Assembly: GCA_014384285.1 (NCBI GenBank)
Contig: JACNGE010000010.1
Span: forward strand, 1 to 58,873
DNA: 58,873 nucleotides
From: Actinomycetota bacterium
GTDB lineage: Bacteria > Actinomycetota > Acidimicrobiia > Actinomarinales > Actinomarinaceae
Direction of reading: 5' to 3'
Position 1 is the first letter of the stretch; every line of letters begins with the position of its first letter. The notes under the pieces were generated by a model. That model searched no databases. It saw nothing but the letters and a program-made list of their open reading frames with translations, and was not told the origin of the DNA. Made by a program: the position numbers and the translations under genes. This document shows, piece by piece, positions 7,618 through 14,598 of this stretch.

Positions 7618-9720
7618 TTGAATGTGGTTAAAAGAGATATAAGTTATTTAAATAATGTTGATGTATCCGAAATCAAGGGTTTTGGTGAAAAGCGAATAAA
7701 GTCACTTAACAAATCCGGCATTAAGAGCATAGTTGATTTAATTAGGTTCTTTCCAAGAAAACATATTGATAGATCTAGCATTTTGACTATTGAAGAGGTA
7801 AGAAATTTATTTGAAATTAAAGAAATCACTATATTAGTTGAAATCAATGATGTCTCTGTATTTACAACACGTAGTCGGTTAAGAATTGCAACACTAACTG
7901 TAAAAGATGATACAGGTGCAGCTAAAGCAAAATGGTTTGGTCCGCAGTATATAGAAACAAGATTTAAAGCTGGTGATACAGTCGCAATATCTGGAATTCC
8001 AGATATTAAAAAAACAGGTTCTGTGGAATTCAAAAATGGAACAATTGAAAAATATTTAGACTCCGATGAGTTAAATGAAACAGGTGCTCTCATACCAATT
8101 TATAAAAAAATAGAAGGACTCTCAAGCTCTTTGATTAGAAAAGGTATTAAACATGCTTTAAAAAGAGCTCCTGAAATAAATGACTACTTACATCCAGACC
8201 AATTAAAACTATATTCCTTAGTTAACAGAACAAAAAGTTTTAATGATATACATTTTCCAGAGAATTTAAATGAGTACTACGAAGCTAAGAAGAGATTAGC
8301 ATTTGATGAATTTCTTTACCTACAAACAATATTTAAAAAAAAGAAGGCCATTGATAAGCAAAAAACTGGTAGTGAAAAAATTAATTCAGAGAACAAATTA
8401 ATTAATAAATTTACTCAAAATCTTGATTTTGAATTAACCAAAGCACAACATAGAACTATTAACGAAATACTTAAGGATATGAACAAAAATTCACCAATGA
8501 AAAGGTTGCTTCAAGGTGATGTAGGTTCAGGTAAGACAATAGTTGCTGCAAGTGCGGTATACGCAGTTATTAATTCTGGTTTTAAAGCTGCTTTGATGGC
8601 TCCAACGGAAGTATTAGCTGAACAACACTTTAATTCGTTAAATCCAATACTTCAAAAATATAAAATTAAAACTTATCTTTTAACATCATCGGTTAAAGAT
8701 AGAAGCGAGATGATTGAACAAATGACATCGTCAGAACCAGTATTTTTTATAGGCACACATGCCTTAATTCAAGAGAGTATTAGTTTCAATAATTTAGGAT
8801 TAGCAATCATTGATGAACAACAAAGATTTGGAGTAGACCAGAGAAGGAAGCTAATTGAATCTAGTAATATTGTACCCCATCAAATTGTAATGACTGCTAC
8901 ACCAATTCCCAGGACTACTGCATTAGCTGTATATGGTGATTTAGACATATCAATCATTGATGAATTGCCTCCTGGTAGAAAACAAATTGAGAACATCCTA
9001 CTTTCTGGTTTAGAAGATGACAATAATGCAGTTGTCGATCATTGTATCCAGCATTTGGAGAAGAATTCTCAAATATTTATAGTATGTCCGTACATTGATG
9101 AAAGTGAAAATAAAGACATTAAAGCTGCTGAAAAAGTCTATAAACAGTACGAGAATTTATTTCCTCATAATAATGTCGAACTTTTGCACGGAAGAATGAA
9201 ATCTGAAGAGAAAGAGGCAATTATGGAGAGAATGAATGAGTCAAAGATAGATATTCTTGTTTCAACAGTTGTTATTGAAGTAGGCATAGACATTCCAAAT
9301 GCGACTTTAATGATAATTGAAAGTGCAGAAAGATTTGGTTTGAATCAATTACATCAACTGAGAGGGAGGGTTGGTAGAGGAAGTAAAAAATCTCAATGTA
9401 TATTCCACATAAGCAGCAAATTAGACATGAGTTCTATAACTGATGTTGGAAATAAAAGATTAAATGCAATCGTTTCTACAAATGATGGATTCAAACTATC
9501 GGAACTGGATTTACAAATCAGAGGTGAGGGTAAAGTTACAGGAACTGATCAGTCTGGACTATCAGACTTAAAAATTGCTGATTTACGATATGATTTTGAT
9601 ATTTTAAACAATTCTAAAATATTCTTCGAAAAGGAACTAACTGAAGAATTAGAAGAAAAGATATACAATGAAGCAATTTTATTATTTCCTAATTTTGTAA
9701 AAACAGAAGACACAACATGA
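7618..9720 (+). CDS. recG: ATP-dependent DNA helicase RecG
   Basis: RecG remodels stalled replication forks and Holliday junctions. This 700-residue protein shows the expected order: N-terminal helix-hairpin region (IKGFGEKRIKSL), wedge OB-fold (about residues 60-145), Walker A GDVGSGKT near 300, the Walker B box as DEQQRFG near 398 (usually DEQHRFG), motif III TATPIPRT, and HQLRGRVGRG with the C-terminal TRG-type hairpin. The start is a TTG at 7618; a GTG two codons later is equally possible because no strong ribosome-binding site separates them. The stop overlaps rsmD by four bases, matching the recG-rsmD-coaD order of actinobacteria. Confidence 0.93.
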   Translation: MNVVKRDISYLNNVDVSEIKGFGEKRIKSLNKSGIKSIVDLIRFFPRKHIDRSSILTIEEVRNLFEIKEITILVEINDVSVFTTRSRLRIATLTVKDDTGAAKAKWFGPQYIETRFKAGDTVAISGIPDIKKTGSVEFKNGTIEKYLDSDELNETGALIPIYKKIEGLSSSLIRKGIKHALKRAPEINDYLHPDQLKLYSLVNRTKSFNDIHFPENLNEYYEAKKRLAFDEFLYLQTIFKKKKAIDKQKTGSEKINSENKLINKFTQNLDFELTKAQHRTINEILKDMNKNSPMKRLLQGDVGSGKTIVAASAVYAVINSGFKAALMAPTEVLAEQHFNSLNPILQKYKIKTYLLTSSVKDRSEMIEQMTSSEPVFFIGTHALIQESISFNNLGLAIIDEQQRFGVDQRRKLIESSNIVPHQIVMTATPIPRTTALAVYGDLDISIIDELPPGRKQIENILLSGLEDDNNAVVDHCIQHLEKNSQIFIVCPYIDESENKDIKAAEKVYKQYENLFPHNNVELLHGRMKSEEKEAIMERMNESKIDILVSTVVIEVGIDIPNATLMIIESAERFGLNQLHQLRGRVGRGSKKSQCIFHISSKLDMSSITDVGNKRLNAIVSTNDGFKLSELDLQIRGEGKVTGTDQSGLSDLKIADLRYDFDILNNSKIFFEKELTEELEEKIYNEAILLFPNFVKTEDTT

Positions 9721-10253
9721 AAATTATTTCTGGTAGCCACAAAGGGCAAAACATATTAACGATTAATGATTCAAAAACAAGACCTATGATGAGCATTGCA
9801 AGAGAGGGCATCTTTAGTTCTTTACAGTTCCATCTATCAGATGCCATGGTTCTTGATTTATATGCTGGTTCTGGAAGTATGGGAATAGAAGCTTTAAGTA
9901 GAGGGGCCAAGTATGTTACTTTCGTAGAGTCTTCAGATAAATGTATTAATATTATCCACAAAAATTTGGTGAGATTCGATACAAACTTTAATATTCAAAA
10001 AATGTCAGTTGACACTTATATTTCCAATGCCTTTGATAAATATAATATTATATTTTATGATCCACCTTTTGACTTTGAAGACTCTAAGATTTCAGATGAA
10101 ATTCTTGGCCTCGAATTACTACTTGAAAATACTGGATACATTATATGCCATAGGCACACAAAGTCTCATACACAGATTGAATCAAAAAAGCTTGAAATAT
10201 ATAAAGAAAAAGTCTACGGACAAAGTAGAATTTTAATAATAAAGAAAATATGA
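9717..10253 (+). CDS. rsmD: 16S rRNA (guanine966-N2)-methyltransferase RsmD
   Basis: RsmD methylates G966 of 16S rRNA with S-adenosylmethionine. In 178 residues it has RPMMSIAREGIFSSL (substrate-side motif X), the SAM loop LDLYAGSGSMGIEALSRGA (about 44-62), and the catalytic motif IV FYDPPF near residue 113, in which the DPPF form is typical of N2-guanine methylases. It is coupled by four-base overlaps to recG upstream and coaD downstream. Confidence 0.93.
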   Translation: MKIISGSHKGQNILTINDSKTRPMMSIAREGIFSSLQFHLSDAMVLDLYAGSGSMGIEALSRGAKYVTFVESSDKCINIIHKNLVRFDTNFNIQKMSVDTYISNAFDKYNIIFYDPPFDFEDSKISDEILGLELLLENTGYIICHRHTKSHTQIESKKLEIYKEKVYGQSRILIIKKI

Positions 10254-10714
10254 AAGTACTTATTCCAGGTTCATTTGATCCACCAACTAATGGTCACATT
10301 GATGTAATCAATAGATGTTCAAAAGTATTTGATGAAGTTTTAGTGGGAGTTGTTGTTAACCCCTCTAAAGAGTCTCTCTTTACTACTGAAATAAGAGAAG
10401 AGATGTTAAACGAAATACTTGCTAATTCCAACAATGTACAAATTAAAACTTTTGAAGGACTTCTAGTAGATTTTGCTAAAGCTAATAAAGTCCAGGCTAT
10501 AGTGAAAGGCCTCAGAGCCATGACTGATTTTGATTACGAGTTCCAGATGGCTCAGATGAATTCAAATTTAGCTGATTTTGAAACTATTTTTATACCTGCT
10601 TCACCTGAGTACGGCTATGTGTCCAGTTCTATGGTTAAAGAAATAAATTCTTATGGAGGCGATGTTACTAAATTAGTTCCTCAAAATGTTTTTAAAAGGA
10701 TGAATGATGTCTGA
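10250..10714 (+). CDS. coaD: Phosphopantetheine adenylyltransferase
   Basis: CoaD performs the penultimate step of coenzyme A synthesis, transferring AMP from ATP to 4'-phosphopantetheine. The 154-residue protein has the nucleotidyltransferase signature IPGSFDPPTNGHIDVI (about 4-19), KGLRAMTDFDYEFQMAQMN (about 84-102) and the ATP-contacting PEYGYVSSSMVKE (about 115-127). Length is normal. It overlaps rsmD by four bases and the DivIVA-like gene by eleven. Confidence 0.95.
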   Translation: MKVLIPGSFDPPTNGHIDVINRCSKVFDEVLVGVVVNPSKESLFTTEIREEMLNEILANSNNVQIKTFEGLLVDFAKANKVQAIVKGLRAMTDFDYEFQMAQMNSNLADFETIFIPASPEYGYVSSSMVKEINSYGGDVTKLVPQNVFKRMNDV

Positions 10715-11213
10715 TAGTGAAGAGATAAACTTTAAGGATGTAATTAGCGGTGAACAAAAAATTCAGTACGTTGATCAACTAGAAAATTTAAGAGAGAAAT
10801 TAAATTCTGGAAGTTTTCTAAAAAGCAGGTCTAGTAAGAAAGAGCTAATTGGTATTGTTGAAAATCTTATTGATATACTTCCTGTCGAGATGAGAACTGC
10901 ACGTTGGCTCGTAAGAGAGCAAGAGACTTTTCTAAATGAAGCTAAAGAAGAATCACAAAATATAATTAATAATGCAAAAAGAGAATCTGAAAACTTAATT
11001 TCTAATTCCTATGTACTACAAGAAGCAGTTGTTGAGGCTAATACACTTATTAAACAGGCTGAAAAAGAATCTCAAGCTTACAGAATAAAAATTGAAGATG
11101 AGATGGACACTTTATTTACAGAATTACAAACAAAAATTGAACAATTAAATTTATATATTACTAATGAAAAAAATTCTTTAAGAAAACCTCGAGAAATTAT
11201 TGAACCAGAATAG
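10704..11213 (+). CDS. DivIVA-like coiled-coil protein, SepIVA-type
   Basis: This 169-residue hydrophilic protein is mostly charged helix. A predicted coiled coil spans about residues 65-155, rich in Glu, Lys and Asn and without membrane segments. In mycobacteria the gene next to DUF177 and rnc (Rv2927c, SepIVA) encodes a DivIVA-domain protein needed for septation and envelope precursor localisation, and the match in position, size and coiled-coil character suggests the same family. Sequence similarity itself is only moderate by eye. It sits between coaD (11-base overlap) and the DUF177 gene (2-base gap). Confidence 0.6.
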   Translation: MMSDSEEINFKDVISGEQKIQYVDQLENLREKLNSGSFLKSRSSKKELIGIVENLIDILPVEMRTARWLVREQETFLNEAKEESQNIINNAKRESENLISNSYVLQEAVVEANTLIKQAEKESQAYRIKIEDEMDTLFTELQTKIEQLNLYITNEKNSLRKPREIIEPE

Positions 11214-11215
11214 TT

Positions 11216-11716
11216 ATGTCTAAATTAAATACTGTATTTAATATAGATAAAGTACTTAATACAAATACAGATTTATCTATTAATGAAGCCGGTCTATTAA
11301 ATATTAGATACTCTGGCACAACGGCCTCTCAAGGTTCAGATGCATTAATGACGGGTATTGTTACTCTTGATGGCGAATATTTACTTCTGGATTTATTAAT
11401 ATCTTATTTGGCTGACAGTGAGTGCTCTAGATGTTTAAAAGTTTCTTCAAAACAACAAGAAATTTCAATAAATGAAAAATTATATATTCATAATGAAAAT
11501 GAATACGATATTGACTTTAATGATGAAAATATAGATATTTATCCGATAATCTCTGAAAAAGTTATCGACAATATCTCATTAGTTACTCTTTGTAGTGATG
11601 AGTGTTTAGGACTATGCATTATATGTGGCAAAGAGCAAAATTCACACCAATGCAAACACGAAGAAAAAAACTTAAAAGAAAGTCCATTTTCTTCTCTAAG
11701 TGAGCTAGATTTGTAA
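11216..11716 (+). CDS. DUF177 (YceD) family protein, linked to 23S rRNA/L32
   Basis: The 166-residue protein has the DUF177 features CSRCLKV (about residues 64-70) and a C-terminal Cys cluster, CLGLCIICGKEQNSHQC, likely a small metal site. DUF177 proteins lie almost always directly before rpmF and are needed for 23S rRNA processing in E. coli and plants. Here rpmF starts 16 bases downstream, which supports the family call strongly. Confidence 0.85.
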   Translation: MSKLNTVFNIDKVLNTNTDLSINEAGLLNIRYSGTTASQGSDALMTGIVTLDGEYLLLDLLISYLADSECSRCLKVSSKQQEISINEKLYIHNENEYDIDFNDENIDIYPIISEKVIDNISLVTLCSDECLGLCIICGKEQNSHQCKHEEKNLKESPFSSLSELDL

Positions 11717-11732
11717 GTTGAAAGGAAATTAA

Positions 11733-11915
11733 ATGGCCGTACCTAAGAAAAAGATGTCTAAATCTAGAACCAGAAGAAGGAAAGCTACTCATAAAGTCAG
11801 TAAACCTCATTTTATGATAGATCCTGAAACTGGTGTTGCTAAGCAATCACACAGAGTTAATCCAGTAGATGGAACATACAATGGACGTCAAGTAAAAGAA
11901 CCTGAAACTAGTTAA
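11733..11915 (+). CDS. rpmF: 50S ribosomal protein L32
   Basis: This 60-residue protein begins AVPKKKMSKSRTRRRKATHK, the typical L32 start, and lacks the C-terminal CxxC zinc pair, so it is the zinc-free form. AAAGGAAAT upstream of the ATG is a clear ribosome-binding site. It lies in the DUF177-rpmF-plsX-rnc order found across bacteria. Confidence 0.95.
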   Translation: MAVPKKKMSKSRTRRRKATHKVSKPHFMIDPETGVAKQSHRVNPVDGTYNGRQVKEPETS

Positions 11916-11925
11916 TATATAGTTT

Positions 11926-12897
11926 ATGAATACTATTGCTGTCGATGCAATGGGCGGTGATTCTGCTCCCGAAGAAATAGTTAAGGGTGCAATAAAAGCT
12001 AAGAACCTAGGAATAGATATCATTCTATGCGGTGATAAAAACCTTATCGAACCTTTTCTGGAAGGTAATCAAATTCCGGTCGTACATTTTCCTGAAGTAA
12101 TTTCTATGGATGAAGATCCAGCAAGAGCCATAAGGACTAAAAAAAATTCTTCTATTGTGGGCGCTATGCAACTAGTTAAAGAAAATAAAGCTTCTGCAGT
12201 ATTTTCTGCTGGTTCGACTGGTGCCAGTTTAGTTGCTGCTATATCTGTACTTGGAAAAATGAGAGGTATAATTAGACCAGCTATTGCTTCTGTCCTTCCA
12301 TCAATAAAAGGTGAAATAGTTTTACTTGACTCTGGCGCTAGTTTAGAGGTTAAACCTAAAGTCCTACTTCAATTTGCAGCTATGGGATCAAAATTTGCAG
12401 AAGTTATTTTCAACATTCCATCACCAAGGATTGGTTTACTTAATAATGGGGAAGAGTCTACAAAAGGACGTGATTTAGAAAAAAATACTTATAAACTTCT
12501 AAAAAATTCAAATTTAAATTTTATTGGAAATATTGAAGGTAGAGATTTTGGACTAGATACAGCTGATGTATTTGTTACTGATGGATTCACAGGAAATATG
12601 GTTTTAAAAACAATGGAAGGGACAGCAAGATTACAGCAAAAGATGATTAAAGAATCATTTCTTGAAAACTTATTTAAACCACTTTTATTACCTGTAAACA
12701 AAGCTCTTAAACCAGTCAAGGATAGGCTTGATCCTGACAAAACTAACGGTGCATATTTATTGGGTGTTAATGGAATTGTTACAATTGCTCATGGTTCGTC
12801 ATCTGCTGAAGCTGTAAAGAATTCTATTGTTTTTTCCAATAAAACTGTAGAAAGTGGATTTATATCAAAATTTACAGAAACGATTTCTAAAATATGA
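11926..12897 (+). CDS. plsX: Phosphate acyltransferase PlsX
   Basis: PlsX turns acyl-ACP into acyl-phosphate for phospholipid synthesis. The 323-residue protein has the family start IAVDAMGGDSAPEEIVKGA, then SAGSTGASLVAA, the LLNNGEESTKG loop and FVTDGFTGNMVLKTMEGTA. Length is normal. It begins ten bases after rpmF and overlaps rnc by four bases. TATA-like sequence before the ATG could be a weak internal promoter, but the operon context explains expression. Confidence 0.94.
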   Translation: MNTIAVDAMGGDSAPEEIVKGAIKAKNLGIDIILCGDKNLIEPFLEGNQIPVVHFPEVISMDEDPARAIRTKKNSSIVGAMQLVKENKASAVFSAGSTGASLVAAISVLGKMRGIIRPAIASVLPSIKGEIVLLDSGASLEVKPKVLLQFAAMGSKFAEVIFNIPSPRIGLLNNGEESTKGRDLEKNTYKLLKNSNLNFIGNIEGRDFGLDTADVFVTDGFTGNMVLKTMEGTARLQQKMIKESFLENLFKPLLLPVNKALKPVKDRLDPDKTNGAYLLGVNGIVTIAHGSSSAEAVKNSIVFSNKTVESGFISKFTETISKI

Positions 12898-13574
12898 GCA
12901 ATAGTCCTATCTCTTCTTTTGAGGAGATTATTGGTTACACATTTCAGAATAAAAAGTATTTAAAAATTTCTCTAACGCACAAATCTTTTATTGATGAAAA
13001 CCCAACTTATGAATCTAATCAGAGGTATGAATTTCTCGGTGATGCAATCTTAGATTTTGATTTAACAAATTATTTATTTAACAAGTACCCAGATCTTGAT
13101 GAAGGGAGTCTTACAAAAATACGTTCCAGCGCCGTTAACCAATCAGCATTGGTTACTCTCGGGCATAGTATATCAATTGGAGATTTCTTATTTTTAAGTA
13201 AAGCAGAAGATTCAACTGGTGGACGAATGAAGGATTCCATAATTGAAGATGCTGTTGAAGCACTTATCGCAGCTCTTTTTTTTGACGGTGGGTTGGAAGT
13301 TGTTAATATTTTTGTTTCAAGATTCATTTACCCAAATATTAAAGAACTTTCAGAAGATCCAGGAGCTAAAGATTACAAAACTAGACTTCAAGAATATTAT
13401 GCAAAAAAGGGTAAGAAAGTCTCTTATGAAGATAAGTCTGAAGGCCCAGATCACAATAAAGAGTTCTTATCTGAAGTTATTTTAGACGGCAATATTATTG
13501 GAACAGGTAAAGGCAAGTCTAAGAAAAGCGCACAGCAACACGCAGCAAAACAGGCTTTAAGCAAGGTAAGCTAA
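12894..13574 (+). CDS. rnc: Ribonuclease III
   Basis: RNase III cuts double-stranded RNA in rRNA precursors and structured leaders. In 226 residues it holds the catalytic signature RYEFLGDAILDF (about 45-56), a second acidic metal site DSIIEDAVEALIAALF (about 113-128), and a C-terminal double-stranded RNA-binding domain (about 155-226) ending KSKKSAQQHAAKQAL. The long pnp leader hairpin at 48676-48735 is a plausible target. It overlaps plsX by four bases. Confidence 0.95.
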   Translation: MSNSPISSFEEIIGYTFQNKKYLKISLTHKSFIDENPTYESNQRYEFLGDAILDFDLTNYLFNKYPDLDEGSLTKIRSSAVNQSALVTLGHSISIGDFLFLSKAEDSTGGRMKDSIIEDAVEALIAALFFDGGLEVVNIFVSRFIYPNIKELSEDPGAKDYKTRLQEYYAKKGKKVSYEDKSEGPDHNKEFLSEVILDGNIIGTGKGKSKKSAQQHAAKQALSKVS

Positions 13575-13590
13575 CTAAATTAATTGTTGT

Positions 13591-13596
13591 TATAAT
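13591..13596 (+). promoter_or_regulatory. Candidate -10 box of the asparaginase gene (leaderless arrangement)
   Basis: A perfect TATAAT lies at 13591-13596, and the ATG of the next gene is at 13605. A transcript starting six to eight bases after the box would begin at or almost at the start codon. No Shine-Dalgarno sequence is present, as expected for a leaderless mRNA. A -35 element is not obvious. Confidence 0.45.
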
Positions 13597-13604
13597 TTCC
13601 TACT

Positions 13605-14540
13605 ATGGATGGATATACAATAGTTCTTACTCGAAACAATATTTCCGAGTCCTTTCATGAAGTTGATATAGTTAATGACACTTCTTCTGAAAGCTTTGAT
13701 TTCTTTCCAAGATCTGCGATAAAACCTTTTCAGCTAATTCCAATTGTTCAAGAGATGTTAAATCAAAAAACAGTGATTGATCTAAGTGAAATTGCCATTT
13801 TCTGTGCATCTCACTCAGGTGAAGCATTACATACTGAAAAAGTTTTGAAAACAGCAGAAAAATATCTACTTAATTACGGGGATATTTTCTGTGAAAAACA
13901 AATACCTTTTCATGCTGAAACGTATAAAAGTATGATTAAAGAGAATAAACCTTATACAAAATTACATAATAATTGTTCAGGTAAACACATTGGCATGCTT
14001 CTTTTTTGTAAATTATTAGATTTGGAAATAGAAAACTATCAAGAAATAACACACCCCATTCAGCAAAAAATTGATCTCTTTTATAGAGAGCTTTTCAATT
14101 TAGAGAAGATTACGTATGGTATAGATGGATGTGGTTTACCAGCTCCATATATAAATTCCAACATATTTTTATCTAGTGTTAGTAAGTTAAATAATTCAAA
14201 GATTTATGAAGAATCTTGGAAAATTATATTTAATGCTTTCTATAGCCATCCGGTCCATACAGCTGGGTCTGATCGCGTTGATACCATTCTTATGCAAAAC
14301 AGTCCAAATGACGTACTCATTAAAGCAGGGGCTGAAGGCTCAATGTTCTTTACAGATTTGAAAAAAAGTACACTCCTGAAGTGCAAAGATGGCTCGAAGA
14401 GAGGAGTAGATATTGCCTCTATGTATTTTGGACTTAAATCAAGTTATATTGACGAAACTACATACAACAAGTTCATTAAATCATTCACGCATAACAATCA
14501 AAACACTAAAGTTGCAGATGTAAAAATCTTAGAAAAATAG
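13605..14540 (+). CDS. L-asparaginase II family protein (actinobacterial type)
   Basis: The 311-residue protein matches the asparaginase II family (PF06089 type), unrelated to E. coli AnsB. Characteristic stretches are FFPRSAIKPFQLIP (about 30-43), FCASHSGEA (about 68-76), LHNNCSGKHIGML (about 121-133), DGCGLPAPYI (about 181-190) and LIKAGAEGSMFF near 242. The family hydrolyses asparagine to aspartate and ammonia, although few members have been tested. It sits between rnc and smc, where many actinobacteria carry mutM (Fpg). Length is near the family norm. It probably has its own promoter (TATAAT at 13591). Confidence 0.82.
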   Translation: MDGYTIVLTRNNISESFHEVDIVNDTSSESFDFFPRSAIKPFQLIPIVQEMLNQKTVIDLSEIAIFCASHSGEALHTEKVLKTAEKYLLNYGDIFCEKQIPFHAETYKSMIKENKPYTKLHNNCSGKHIGMLLFCKLLDLEIENYQEITHPIQQKIDLFYRELFNLEKITYGIDGCGLPAPYINSNIFLSSVSKLNNSKIYEESWKIIFNAFYSHPVHTAGSDRVDTILMQNSPNDVLIKAGAEGSMFFTDLKKSTLLKCKDGSKRGVDIASMYFGLKSSYIDETTYNKFIKSFTHNNQNTKVADVKILEK

Positions 14541-14571
14541 TATAAATACCTAAAATCTATCGAATCTTTAG

Positions 14572-14577
14572 TATAAT
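14572..14577 (+). promoter_or_regulatory. Candidate -10 box for smc
   Basis: TATAAT at 14572-14577 lies 21 bases before the smc ATG at 14599, in a 58-base gap with an AGGG ribosome-binding site near 14590. The spacing allows a short leader. The -35 region is not recognisable, so this rests on the -10 match alone. Confidence 0.4.
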
Positions 14578-14598
14578 TTTATTAACAACAGGGTAATA

